Shown here one piece after another: positions 7,635-16,605 of a stretch of 64,000 bases of DNA (position 1 is the first letter of the stretch; each line of letters begins with the position of its first letter). Under the pieces are notes generated by a model. The model saw only the letters and a program-made list of their open reading frames with translations, made no database searches and was not told where the DNA came from. The translations under genes and the position numbers were made by a program. The DNA comes from Blautia sp. (GTDB lineage Bacteria; Bacillota; Clostridia; Lachnospirales; Lachnospiraceae), in the NCBI GenBank assembly GCA_022777285.1, contig JALFGN010000054.1, positions 1 through 64,000 of the forward strand. Direction: 5' to 3'.

Positions 7635-8897
7635 ATGGCAAAAATAATGATTATAGGCGGCGGAGCAGCCGGCATGTACGCTTCTGTATGTCTGGGAGGA
7701 CAGGGCAGCGAGGTGCATGTTTTCGAAAAAAATGAAAAACTGGGGAAAAAATTGTTTATCACAGGAAAAGGAAGATGCAATGTGACCAATCAGTGTGACG
7801 ATGAGACCTTCTTTTCCAGTGTGATTTCCAACCCCAAGTTTCTGTACAGTGCGTATTATGGATGCACCAGTACGGATGTGATGGAACAGTTTGCTTCTAT
7901 GGGAGTGAAGCTGAAGACAGAACGGGGGAATCGTGTATTTCCGGTATCGGATCATTCTTCGGATATTATCCGTGCACTGGAAAGAAGAATGAAAGAACTG
8001 GGCGTAAAGATTCATCTGAAATCTTCTGTAAAGGATATCCTTCTGGAAGAAGGAAAAGCAACCGGTGTTCTTCTCGAAAACGGAACGGTGATCAAAGGAG
8101 ATAAAGTGATCGTTGCGACGGGAGGTTGTTCTTATCCGGCAACCGGTTCTACCGGAGATGGTTATCGGTTTGCCGAGGAAGCCGGACATACCGTCACAGA
8201 ACGATATCCGGCTCTGGTGCCGTTGGAAGTGAAAGAAGAATATGTAAGCCGCATGCAGGGACTGTCTCTGAAAAATGTAAGGTTTACTGTGAAAGACGGA
8301 AAGAAAGTGCTTTATGATGAGTTTGGAGAATTATTATTTACGCATTTTGGAATTTCCGGTCCTCTGGTACTGACAGCCAGCTCCAGAATCGGGAAAAGGC
8401 TGGCGAAAAAAGAATTGCAGGGTTTGATTGATCTAAAAGCGGCAGTATCGGAAGAACAGTTGGATGCCCGATTGCTGCGGGAATTTGAAGGCGCAAAAAA
8501 TAAACAGTTCAAAAATGTGATCGGAGGATTCTTCCCTTCCAAAATGGAAAGTGTGATGATGGAATTGTCCGGAATCCAGCCGGATAAGAAAGTGAATGAA
8601 ATTACCCGGGAAGAACGGAGACACTTTATTTCTGTGATGAAAGCATTTCCGCTTACGATAACCGGACTGCGCAGTTTTCAGGAAGCGATCATTACCCAGG
8701 GTGGTGTGAAGACGGGAGAAATCAATCCTGCTTCTATGGAATCCAAGAAGATCCGGAATCTTTATTTTATCGGAGAAGTTCTGGATCTGGATGCAGTGAC
8801 CGGCGGTTTTAATCTGCAGATCGCCTGGTGTACGGCACACGGGGCAGCAATGTCGATTTATCATGAATTACAAGGAGAAGAAGAAAATGGCATTTAG
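7635..8897 (+). CDS. HI0933/BaiN-family FAD-dependent oxidoreductase
   Basis: The 420-residue flavoprotein has the N-terminal dinucleotide-binding motif IIGGGAAGMYA, the family signature FEKNEKLGKKLFITGKGRCNVTN around residues 30-55, and a C-terminal FAD contact VLDLDAVTGGFNLQIAWCTA. Members of this group include HI0933 and BaiN (bile-acid reductase), but most are uncharacterised, so a bile-acid role should not be assumed. It overlaps the start of cmk by 11 nt, the usual clostridial pairing. Confidence 0.88.
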   Translation: MAKIMIIGGGAAGMYASVCLGGQGSEVHVFEKNEKLGKKLFITGKGRCNVTNQCDDETFFSSVISNPKFLYSAYYGCTSTDVMEQFASMGVKLKTERGNRVFPVSDHSSDIIRALERRMKELGVKIHLKSSVKDILLEEGKATGVLLENGTVIKGDKVIVATGGCSYPATGSTGDGYRFAEEAGHTVTERYPALVPLEVKEEYVSRMQGLSLKNVRFTVKDGKKVLYDEFGELLFTHFGISGPLVLTASSRIGKRLAKKELQGLIDLKAAVSEEQLDARLLREFEGAKNKQFKNVIGGFFPSKMESVMMELSGIQPDKKVNEITREERRHFISVMKAFPLTITGLRSFQEAIITQGGVKTGEINPASMESKKIRNLYFIGEVLDLDAVTGGFNLQIAWCTAHGAAMSIYHELQGEEENGI

Positions 8898-9555
8898 TAT
8901 CGCAATCGATGGACCTGCAGGAGCAGGAAAGAGTACAATCGCAAAGGCACTTGCAAAACGGCTTGGATTTATTTACGTAGATACAGGAGCTATGTACCGG
9001 ACAATGGCGCTGGAGCTTCTGCGAAAGGGCATTTCCCCGGAAGATGTACCGGCAATGGAGCAGGCTTGTCAGGATGTGGAGATTTCCATTGCCTATGAGG
9101 AAGGAAGTCAGCAGGTGTATTTGAATGGGGAAAATGTCAGCAGCCTCATACGCAGGGAAGAAGTAGGAAATATGGCTTCTGTCAGTGCGGCAAATGGTAA
9201 GATTCGGGAAAAACTGGTAGATCTACAAAGACAGATGGCAGCACGGGAAAATGTAGTTATGGACGGCAGAGATATCGGAACCTGTGTCCTTCCACAGGCA
9301 GATGTGAAAATTTATCTTACAGCCAGCGTGCATACAAGAGCCATGCGCAGATATAAAGAGTATCTGGAAAAAGGACAAAAAGTAGATCTTCAGCAGATTG
9401 AAAAGGATATTGAAAAAAGAGATTATCAGGATATGCACCGGGACATTTCCCCTTTAAAACAGGCAGAAGATGCGGTACTTCTGGATTCTTCAGATATGGG
9501 AATCGAGGAAGTGATCGATGCCATGATTGCTCTTTATGAAAAGAAAAAACAGTAA
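8887..9555 (+). CDS. cmk: Cytidylate kinase
   Basis: It phosphorylates CMP and dCMP using ATP. The 222-residue protein has the Walker A motif GPAGAGKST at residues 8-16, the NMP-binding segment VDTGAMYRTMAL, and DGRDIGTCVLPQADVKIYLTAS, all diagnostic. ATG 8887 is chosen because AAGGAG lies at the right distance; the upstream ATG 8863 would add a non-conserved lysine-rich lead-in. It overlaps the flavoprotein gene by 11 nt and is followed by ispH. Confidence 0.95.
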   Translation: MAFSIAIDGPAGAGKSTIAKALAKRLGFIYVDTGAMYRTMALELLRKGISPEDVPAMEQACQDVEISIAYEEGSQQVYLNGENVSSLIRREEVGNMASVSAANGKIREKLVDLQRQMAARENVVMDGRDIGTCVLPQADVKIYLTASVHTRAMRRYKEYLEKGQKVDLQQIEKDIEKRDYQDMHRDISPLKQAEDAVLLDSSDMGIEEVIDAMIALYEKKKQ

Positions 9556-9571
9556 AGAAGGGAAGAAGCAA

Positions 9572-10423
9572 GTGGAAGTAATCACAGCAAAAAGTGCAGG
9601 GTTCTGCTTTGGCGTTAAGCGGGCAGTGGAGAAAGTCTATGAAGTGGCTGACCGGAAAAACGATCCGGTTTATACTTACGGCCCCATTATTCATAACGAA
9701 GAAGTGGTAAAAGATCTGGAAAAAAAAGGGGTGTCTGTACTGGAAACGGAGGAAGAACTGAAGAATCTGACAGAGGGAACGGTGATCATTCGCTCCCATG
9801 GGGTGCCCAGAAGAATTTACAATCAGATCCGGGAACAGGGACTGGACTATGTGGATGTGACCTGTCCCTTTGTGCTGAAAATTCACAGAATCGTGGAACG
9901 GGAGAGTAAAGCCGGCCGCCACATTGTGATTATCGGAAACCGGACCCATCCGGAAGTGGAAGGAATCCGCGGATGGTGCGAAGGTCCTTCTACTGTGATA
10001 CGCACAAAGGAAGAAGCAGAAGAATTTCTTAAAAATCCACCGGAAAAAGTGTGTATTGTATCGCAGACGACATTTAATTACAAGAATTTTCAAGAATTAG
10101 TTGAAATTTTAGCCAAAAAGAGGTATGATAGACTTGTTTTAAATACGATTTGCAATGCAACGAATGAGCGACAGGCAGAAGCTGCAGAAATTGCAAAGAC
10201 AGTAGACGCCATGATTGTCATTGGAGGCAGGCATAGCTCCAATACACAGAAGTTATTTGAGATATGCAGTGGCGAATGTAAAAACACATACTATATACAG
10301 ACACTTGCTGACTTGGATTCTGATCGTTTTCAATCCATTCAATGTGTAGGTATTACAGCAGGGGCGTCAACCCCAAATAAAATAATTGAGGAGGTTTCAA
10401 AACATGTCAGAATTAAGTTTTGA
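9572..10423 (+). CDS. ispH: 4-hydroxy-3-methylbut-2-enyl diphosphate reductase
   Basis: This is the last step of the MEP isoprenoid pathway and makes IPP and DMAPP with a [4Fe-4S] cluster. The 283 residues begin VEVITAKSAGFCFGVKRAV at GTG 9572, preceded by GAAGG; the longer frame from 9527 overlaps cmk and is not conserved. Three cluster cysteines are visible: GFCFG, VTCPF and the CNAT motif near residue 194, plus RSHGVPR. In many clostridia IspH is fused to S1 domains. Here the S1 gene overlaps the 3' end by 20 nt in another frame. Confidence 0.94.
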   Translation: MEVITAKSAGFCFGVKRAVEKVYEVADRKNDPVYTYGPIIHNEEVVKDLEKKGVSVLETEEELKNLTEGTVIIRSHGVPRRIYNQIREQGLDYVDVTCPFVLKIHRIVERESKAGRHIVIIGNRTHPEVEGIRGWCEGPSTVIRTKEEAEEFLKNPPEKVCIVSQTTFNYKNFQELVEILAKKRYDRLVLNTICNATNERQAEAAEIAKTVDAMIVIGGRHSSNTQKLFEICSGECKNTYYIQTLADLDSDRFQSIQCVGITAGASTPNKIIEEVSKHVRIKF

Positions 10424-11495
10424 ACAGATGTTAGACGAATCATTTAAAACAATCAGAAACGGAGAGGTAGTTGAAGGAACAGTCATCGGTGTCAAAGAAG
10501 ACGAAATTATCCTGAATATCGGATACAAAGCAGATGGCATCATCTCAAGAAATGAATATTCAAACGATTCCAATCTTGATTTAACTACAGTTGTTTCCGT
10601 TGGTGACACAATGGAAGCAAAAGTTCTGAAAGTGAACGACGGCGAAGGTCAGGTACTCTTAACTTATAAGAGACTTGCAGCTGAGAAAGGAAACAAGAGA
10701 CTGGAAGAAGCTTTTGAAAATAAAGAAGTACTTACAGCAAAAGTTACACAGGTTCTGGATGGCGGTTTAAGCGTTCTTGTAGAAGATGCAAGAGTATTTA
10801 TTCCTGCAAGTCTGGTATCCGATTCCTATGAAAAAGACCTGACAAAATATCAGGATCAGGAAATCGAATTTGTGATTACCGAATTTAACCCGAGAAGACG
10901 CCGCATTATCGGTGACCGTAAACAGCTTCTGGCAGCGAAAAAAGCAGAAATGCAGAAAGAACTGTTTGCAAAAATTCAGGCCGGTGATGTTGTGGAAGGA
11001 ACCATTAAAAATGTTACAGATTTCGGTGCTTTCGTTGATCTGGGCGGTGCTGACGGACTGCTGCATATTTCTGAAATGTCCTGGGGCAGAGTAGAAAATC
11101 CGAAAAAAGTATTTAAAGCAGGCGAAAAGATCAAAGTCCTGATCAAAGACATCAATGGTGACAAGATCGCACTGAGCCTGAAATTTGAAGACCAGAACCC
11201 ATGGCTGCATGCAGCTGAAAAATATGCTGCAGGGAATGTAGTAGAAGGTAAAATTGCACGTATGACTGATTTTGGCGCATTCATTGAATTGGAACCGGGT
11301 GTAGATGCATTACTGCATGTTTCTCAGATTTCCAGAGCACACGTAGAGAAACCGTCAGACGTATTAGCTGTAGGACAGGTTGTAACAGCAAAAGTTGTTG
11401 ACTTCAATGGCGAAGACAAGAAAATCAGCCTGAGCATGAAAGTATTAGAACCAGCAACTGAGGAAACAGCAGAAGCAGAGACTACAGAAGCGTAA
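10404..11495 (+). CDS. S1 RNA-binding domain protein (30S ribosomal protein S1-like)
   Basis: The 363-residue protein has four S1 repeats: about residues 17-85, 100-165, 187-256 and 273-343. The last two are canonical (DFGAFVDLGGADGLLHISEMSW and DFGAFIELEPGVDALLHVSQIS). The C-terminal tail is acidic (Glu/Ala/Thr). ATG 10404 is placed by AGGAGG at 10389-10394. The gene starts inside the end of ispH, so translation is probably coupled. This is the two-gene version of the IspH-S1 fusion found in other clostridia. It likely helps mRNA binding to the ribosome. Confidence 0.9.
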   Translation: MSELSFEQMLDESFKTIRNGEVVEGTVIGVKEDEIILNIGYKADGIISRNEYSNDSNLDLTTVVSVGDTMEAKVLKVNDGEGQVLLTYKRLAAEKGNKRLEEAFENKEVLTAKVTQVLDGGLSVLVEDARVFIPASLVSDSYEKDLTKYQDQEIEFVITEFNPRRRRIIGDRKQLLAAKKAEMQKELFAKIQAGDVVEGTIKNVTDFGAFVDLGGADGLLHISEMSWGRVENPKKVFKAGEKIKVLIKDINGDKIALSLKFEDQNPWLHAAEKYAAGNVVEGKIARMTDFGAFIELEPGVDALLHVSQISRAHVEKPSDVLAVGQVVTAKVVDFNGEDKKISLSMKVLEPATEETAEAETTEA

Positions 11496-11518
11496 TCGAT
11501 GTACAGAAATGAAACAAA

Positions 11519-11551
11519 AAAAGACCGGCAAGGATTCTCTGCCGGTCTTTT
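11519..11551. terminator. Bidirectional terminator between converging genes
   Basis: AAGACCGGCA / TGCCGGTCTT with a 9 nt loop has an A-run on its left and a T-run on its right, so it can stop transcription in both directions. It serves the S1 gene (+) and the nuclease gene ending at 11558 (-). Confidence 0.85.
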
Positions 11552-11557
11552 TCCGTT

Positions 11558-12661
11558 TCAGGAAGAAAGAAAGGATTTTAAGAATTCTTCCTGTATGGAT
11601 GTGGAATGGCGAAAGTCTTCTGACCACTGAATATAAATCTCTTTTTTTTCATAGGATTCTTTAAACAGAGGGAGAGAAGGGGAACCTGCTGCTTTCAGAA
11701 AGAAACCGGAAATCCGTTTATAGCAGTTGGAAGCCTTTGCATTTTCCCGGTATTCCCTGTCTACATAGATGCCCACAGATTTATGTACGGCTTCATCTTC
11801 CATAGGAAGATAATAGTAGTTTTTATAATCCGGATAAAAATATTTTAATGTGCCTTCCAAAAGGGGCATTTTTATTTTACAGATATTTTCCTGAATGGTA
11901 ATATAGGCGCCATTTTTGGAAAAGGAAAGAGGAACAGGAAGTGCAGCAGGAAGCAGAAGGCGAAACAGAATTTCCTGTAAAATCTGATTATCCAGGGTTT
12001 TGCTCTGTAAGGATTCTGTGTGTTCCAGAGTGAATTGTCCGCGCAGACAGGCCAGAATCACTCCGAGAGCGGTCAGTGCAAGCATACCTTCTACATCATC
12101 ATGGTTATGGAGAAGCAGCAGTTCTTTTTCGCTGGAATTCCCGGAATTGGCATAGGAATGATAAACTTTTATCAGTTCTTTGCCGTTTAACCGGTCTTTT
12201 CTTTTATATCCAACAAGAGATTCCAGAGATTTCTGGCGAAAATCCGGAAGGGGAAAGAGGGTGGACAGAGGACGGAGTTCTCTGTAAAGATCCAGAGAAC
12301 CCTTGTTTTCCAGAGGGCAATCCATCGCGTATTCCCGATATTTGTGACGGAGATAAGGCAAGTCAAAAGTGGAGCCGTTAAAGTGTATGAAACCGGTTTT
12401 TTCTCTGCAAAGATCGGTGAAAGCAAGCAAAAGAGCCTGTTCTTCTTCGGGTGTTTCTTTCTCTGCCAGAAACTGATACAGTTTGATCGCACCTTCCTTT
12501 GGAACGGCTGCACCGATCATGGAAAGAAAACTGTTTTTGTGATTGAGACCTGTAGTTTCAATATCAAAAAAAAGAAACGATTCCTTTTTTGCGGAGGAAG
12601 AAAAAAACAGGGGAATATAATTTGTGCACAAGTAGTTGGTATCTGAAATGATTGTCAGCAT
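11558..12661 (-). CDS. RNase H-like (DEDD) 3'-5' exonuclease domain protein, YprB type
   Basis: The 367-residue protein carries a DEDD exonuclease fold: FFDIETTGL (motif I, about residue 33), IHFNGSTFDLPYL (motif II, about residue 92) and HNHDDVEGM (motif III, about residue 185). This is the YprB-like ribonuclease H-like family. The remaining C-terminal half is not recognised. On the minus strand GGAAAGGA precedes the ATG. It is monocistronic, converging on the S1 gene across a shared terminator. Substrate is unknown. Confidence 0.82.
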   Translation of the reverse strand: MLTIISDTNYLCTNYIPLFFSSSAKKESFLFFDIETTGLNHKNSFLSMIGAAVPKEGAIKLYQFLAEKETPEEEQALLLAFTDLCREKTGFIHFNGSTFDLPYLRHKYREYAMDCPLENKGSLDLYRELRPLSTLFPLPDFRQKSLESLVGYKRKDRLNGKELIKVYHSYANSGNSSEKELLLLHNHDDVEGMLALTALGVILACLRGQFTLEHTESLQSKTLDNQILQEILFRLLLPAALPVPLSFSKNGAYITIQENICKIKMPLLEGTLKYFYPDYKNYYYLPMEDEAVHKSVGIYVDREYRENAKASNCYKRISGFFLKAAGSPSLPLFKESYEKKEIYIQWSEDFRHSTSIQEEFLKSFLSS

Positions 12662-12778
12662 ATTAACGAAATCCTTTCCGATTGTATTGAAAATAATACG
12701 TAAAATTACTAAAAATTTCTAGTTAAAAGCGCGAAAAAATGTTATATTATTATATAAGAGAAAAAGTAAGGAGGAAAT

Positions 12779-13675
12779 ATGGAATTTAAAATTGCAGGAG
12801 TCTCTTTGTATTATATCATAAACTGGTTTTTTATCTACAGTTTTCTGGGATGGATATGGGAATCTTGTTATGTGTCTATAAAATCAAAAAAACCGGTAAA
12901 CAGAGGATTTATCAATGGTCCTTTGTGTACCATTTACGGTTTCGGAGCAGTCAGTGTTTATCTGATCTTAAAAGATTTTGACCGGAATCTTCTGATCCTT
13001 TATGCTGGCGGCGTAATCGTTGCTACGGCTCTGGAATTTGTGACTGGATGGCTTATGGAAACGATCTTCCATACACGCTGGTGGGACTATAGCAACAATA
13101 AATTCAATGTGCATGGTTACATATGTCTTGGTTGTTCTCTTGCATGGGGTGTTTTTACCGTTCTGCTGTTTCAGGTGCTTCAGCCCTTTGTGGAATGGAT
13201 CACCGGACTTTATCCGGTGTCTGCAGGTAAGATTGGAATCACCATAGTCAGCATTCTTTATCTACTGGATTTTGGTACATCTGCCGCAGCTGCTTTCAAT
13301 CTGAGTAAGACCTTTGCAAAGGTGGAGGATATGATGGAAGAGCTGACTGTTTATATCCACAGTACAAAGCTTTATGAGACAAGAGAAGAAATCCGAGACA
13401 AACTGGAAGAACTTCGAGTTGGAAACCTTTCCGAACTTTCCGAACGGCTGAGCGAGAAAAAAGCAGAATTTGCATCCAGGCTGGAAGAAAGACGGTATGT
13501 GGAAAACTACAAAGAAAAACGTACAGAACTGGAAAGACGTATGGATGAATTCAAAGACCGCTATGTAGGAATCAGGAAGAAAATCAATCCTGTGAAAAAA
13601 CGTATGATTCATGCCTACCCTGGTCTGAAAAAAGAATTCAGAAACCATATGGAAAGAAAGTCCGGTAAAAAATAG
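12779..13675 (+). CDS. Putative membrane protein, CmpB-type (pfam06541) with coiled-coil tail
   Basis: The 298-residue protein has an N-terminal half with about five membrane segments and aromatic-rich signatures (NWFFIYSFLGWIWESCYV, GFINGPLCTIYGFGA, TRWWDYSNNKFNVHGYICLG) typical of the family annotated as 'putative ABC transporter permease type IV'. The C-terminal third (from about residue 185) is charged and helical, predicted cytoplasmic coiled coil. No ATPase is adjacent and transport function is unproven. AAGGAGG precedes the ATG, and an AT-rich promoter-like stretch (TATTAT near 12745) lies upstream. Confidence 0.75.
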   Translation: MEFKIAGVSLYYIINWFFIYSFLGWIWESCYVSIKSKKPVNRGFINGPLCTIYGFGAVSVYLILKDFDRNLLILYAGGVIVATALEFVTGWLMETIFHTRWWDYSNNKFNVHGYICLGCSLAWGVFTVLLFQVLQPFVEWITGLYPVSAGKIGITIVSILYLLDFGTSAAAAFNLSKTFAKVEDMMEELTVYIHSTKLYETREEIRDKLEELRVGNLSELSERLSEKKAEFASRLEERRYVENYKEKRTELERRMDEFKDRYVGIRKKINPVKKRMIHAYPGLKKEFRNHMERKSGKK

Positions 13676-13704
13676 GAACAAATTTGAGAAAAGGAGGAAG
13701 AAAA

Positions 13705-15027
13705 ATGGCGTTTTTAACCTTTAAGGGTGGTGTGCATCCTTATGACGGAAAAGAACTGTCGAAAGAAAAGCCCATAGTGGATTTTATTCCGGGGAAAGAA
13801 CTGGTGTATCCTTTATCCCAGCATATTGGCGCCCCGGCAAGACCTGTGGTGCAGAAAGGAGATCATGTGCTGGCGGGGCAGATGATCGCAGAGGCAGGAG
13901 GATTTGTATCCGCACCGATCCATGCTTCTGTATCCGGCACTGTGACGGGAATTAAGAGAGTCCTGAACAATGTGGGAAATAAAGTGGATGCGATTATCAT
14001 CGAAAACGATGGACAGTATGAAAGCATTCCGGAAGAAAAAACAGAATCTCTGGACAGTCTTTCCAAAGAGGAGATTCTGAACCGGATCCGGCAGGGTGGT
14101 GTCGTAGGTATGGGGGGTGCAGGCTTCCCGACGCATGTAAAACTCTCCCCAAAAGAACCGGAGAAAATCGATTATATTCTTGTCAATGGAGCAGAATGTG
14201 AACCATATCTTACTTCTGACTACAGACGGTTGCTGGAACAGCCGGAATATGTCATCGGAGGACTGAAATGCATTCTGAAACTGTTTGATCATGCAAAAGG
14301 CTGTATCTGTATTGAGGACAATAAACCGGACTGTATCTCTCTTATGCAGGAACTGGTGAGAAATGAGTCCAGAATTGAAGTAATGCCTTTGAAGACCAAA
14401 TATCCACAGGGTGCAGAGCGCTGTCTGATTTATGCAGTGACAGGAAGAGAAATCAATTCTTCCATGCTTCCGGCAGATGCCGGCTGTGTGGTAGATAATG
14501 TGGATACGGTCTGTGCCGTATACCGGGCAGTTATGGAAGGACATCCGGTTACAGACCGTATTGTAACGGTTACCGGAGACGGAATTACACAGCCGGGGAA
14601 CTTCCGGGTGAAGACAGGTACCAGCTTTGCGGAATTGATCGAGGCAGCAGGCGGACTGAAAGAACCGGTAGAAAAAATCATCTCCGGCGGACCGATGATG
14701 GGATTTGCGATGTATGATTATCATGTACCGGTTGTGAAGACTTCTTCCGCGATTCTCTGTATGAAAAAAGACCCTGTAACAGAAGCAGAAGAAACAGCCT
14801 GCATTAACTGTGGACGCTGTGTCAGCGGATGTCCGGCCCATCTGGTTCCGTCCAGACTGGCAACCTATTCTGAAGAAGGGCAGGAAGAACGGTTTGTAAA
14901 AAATAACGGTATGGAATGTGTGGAATGTGGATGCTGCAGCTTTATCTGCCCTGCAAAACGTCATCTGACCCAGTCCATCCGGTCTATGAGAAAAATTGTT
15001 CTGGCAAATCGTAAAAAGCCCAAATAG
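13705..15027 (+). CDS. rnfC: Rnf electron transport complex subunit C
   Basis: RnfC is the peripheral NADH-oxidising or ferredoxin-linked subunit of the Rnf complex, which couples ferredoxin:NAD+ electron flow to Na+ or H+ export. The 440 residues include FKGGVHPYDGKE at the N-terminus, the NADH/FMN-binding GGAGFPTHVKL (about residues 139-149) and two [4Fe-4S] motifs, CINCGRCVSGCP (about residue 366) and CVECGCCSFICP (about residue 405). ATG 13705 follows AAGGAGG. It is the first gene of rnfCDGEAB. Confidence 0.96.
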   Translation: MAFLTFKGGVHPYDGKELSKEKPIVDFIPGKELVYPLSQHIGAPARPVVQKGDHVLAGQMIAEAGGFVSAPIHASVSGTVTGIKRVLNNVGNKVDAIIIENDGQYESIPEEKTESLDSLSKEEILNRIRQGGVVGMGGAGFPTHVKLSPKEPEKIDYILVNGAECEPYLTSDYRRLLEQPEYVIGGLKCILKLFDHAKGCICIEDNKPDCISLMQELVRNESRIEVMPLKTKYPQGAERCLIYAVTGREINSSMLPADAGCVVDNVDTVCAVYRAVMEGHPVTDRIVTVTGDGITQPGNFRVKTGTSFAELIEAAGGLKEPVEKIISGGPMMGFAMYDYHVPVVKTSSAILCMKKDPVTEAEETACINCGRCVSGCPAHLVPSRLATYSEEGQEERFVKNNGMECVECGCCSFICPAKRHLTQSIRSMRKIVLANRKKPK

Positions 15028-15039
15028 GAGGAGAAAAAC

Positions 15040-15999
15040 ATGAGTGATTTACTACATATATCATCTTCCCCGCATGTAAGGTCGAAGGTGAGTACCAGCA
15101 GCATTATGCAGACAGTTCTGTTGGCATTGCTGCCGGCAACATTATTTGGAATTTACAATTTCGGACCCCACGCATTGCTGCTGGTTATTCTGTCAGTGGC
15201 ATCCTGTGTGGCTACGGAAGCAATTTATGAAAAGATTGTCAAAAGCAAACTGACGATCAAGGACTGCAGTGCTGCCGTGACCGGCCTGCTGCTCGCATTG
15301 AACCTGCCGCCGACAGCTCCCTGGTGGATTCCGGTGATTGGCGGTATCTTTGCAATTCTTGTAGTGAAACAGCTGTTCGGAGGACTGGGACAGAATTTTA
15401 TGAACCCGGCTCTTGGTGCAAGATGTTTTCTTCTGATTTCCTTTACCGGAAGAATGACGAATTTTGCAGTACCGGAAAATGCATGGGGAAATGTAGTGGA
15501 TACCGTATCCGGTGCGACTCCTCTGGCTGCATTAAAAGCAGGAGAAAGTGTAGACCTGATGAGCATGCTGATCGGAAATACAAAAGGTACCATCGGTGAG
15601 ACATCTGCACTGGCGATCCTTGTAGGTGCAGCGATCCTTCTGGCAACCCAAGTGATTGACTGCAGAATTCCTCTGACTTATATCGGCAGCTTTGCGGTAT
15701 TCGTACTGTTGTTTGGCGGACATGGATTTGATCTTTCCTATCTGGCAGCACATCTTCTGGGAGGAGGTCTGATGCTTGGTGCCTGGTTCATGGCAACGGA
15801 TTATGTAACGACTCCGATCACAAAGAAGGGACAGCTGGTATACGGTGTTTGCCTTGGTGTGTTTACCGGATTGTTCCGTATCTTCGGTGGTTCCGCAGAG
15901 GGTGTTTCCTATGCGATCATATTCTGCAACCTTCTTGTTCCGCTTATTGAACGTGTAACAATGCCGGTTGCATTTGGCAAAGGAGGTAAGAAATCATGA
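15040..15999 (+). CDS. rnfD: Rnf complex subunit D
   Basis: The 319-residue integral membrane flavoprotein has the SGATP motif (about residue 157), whose threonine carries covalent FMN, within DTVSGATPLAAL. Multiple membrane segments and the conserved GGLGQNFMNPALGARCF region are present. AGGAGG precedes the ATG, and the 3' end overlaps rnfG by ATGA. Confidence 0.96.
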   Translation: MSDLLHISSSPHVRSKVSTSSIMQTVLLALLPATLFGIYNFGPHALLLVILSVASCVATEAIYEKIVKSKLTIKDCSAAVTGLLLALNLPPTAPWWIPVIGGIFAILVVKQLFGGLGQNFMNPALGARCFLLISFTGRMTNFAVPENAWGNVVDTVSGATPLAALKAGESVDLMSMLIGNTKGTIGETSALAILVGAAILLATQVIDCRIPLTYIGSFAVFVLLFGGHGFDLSYLAAHLLGGGLMLGAWFMATDYVTTPITKKGQLVYGVCLGVFTGLFRIFGGSAEGVSYAIIFCNLLVPLIERVTMPVAFGKGGKKS

Positions 16000-16604
16000 A
16001 GAAAAACACAATTGTTCAGGATACCCTGATTCTTACCATTATCACTTTGATTGCCGGTTTTCTTCTTGGTGTTGTCTATCAGGTGACGAAAGACCCGATT
16101 GCAAAGCAAGAAGAAGAGGCAAAAACAAAAGCTTATCAGGCAGTTTTCTCAGAGGCGGATTCCTTTGAGACAGTGGTGGAAGCAGAAGACGAAGATCTGG
16201 CCGCTTATCTGGCAGAAAACGGATTTACCCAGACCATCAACGAAGTGATGACTGCAAAAGATGCCCAGGGAGAGGTTCTTGGATATGCCATTAATATTAC
16301 CACTCCGGAAGGATATGGCGGGGATATTACTTTTTCACTGGGTGTAAAGAGTGATGGAACTTTAAATGGGATTGAAATCTTAAGCATTGGCGAAACTGCA
16401 GGTCTTGGTATGAATGCAACCAAAGATGCGTTTAAAAATCAGTTTAAAGACAAAAATGTGGAAAGTCTGGAAGTCACCAAGTCCGGTGCGGCGCAGGACA
16501 ATCAAATCGATGCCCTCAGTGGAGCAACCATTACCTCCAAGGCTGTGACCGGTGGTGTAAATGCAGGCTTATGTGCATTTCGCTATGTAAAGGAGGGAGA
16601 ATAG
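15996..16604 (+). CDS. rnfG: Rnf complex subunit G
   Basis: The 202-residue subunit has one N-terminal membrane anchor (about residues 8-30) and an extracytoplasmic FMN-binding domain. SGATITSKAV near residue 174 contains the threonine that is flavinylated, and the ETAGLGMNA segment is conserved. ApbE, encoded four genes downstream, is the expected FMN transferase. The start overlaps rnfD by ATGA. Confidence 0.95.
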   Translation: MKKNTIVQDTLILTIITLIAGFLLGVVYQVTKDPIAKQEEEAKTKAYQAVFSEADSFETVVEAEDEDLAAYLAENGFTQTINEVMTAKDAQGEVLGYAINITTPEGYGGDITFSLGVKSDGTLNGIEILSIGETAGLGMNATKDAFKNQFKDKNVESLEVTKSGAAQDNQIDALSGATITSKAVTGGVNAGLCAFRYVKEGE

Positions 16605-16605
16605 G

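Noticed and set aside
13813..14964. 383-residue minus-strand frame opposite rnfC
   Set aside because: Sense frame is a clear RnfC; antisense is composition-driven.
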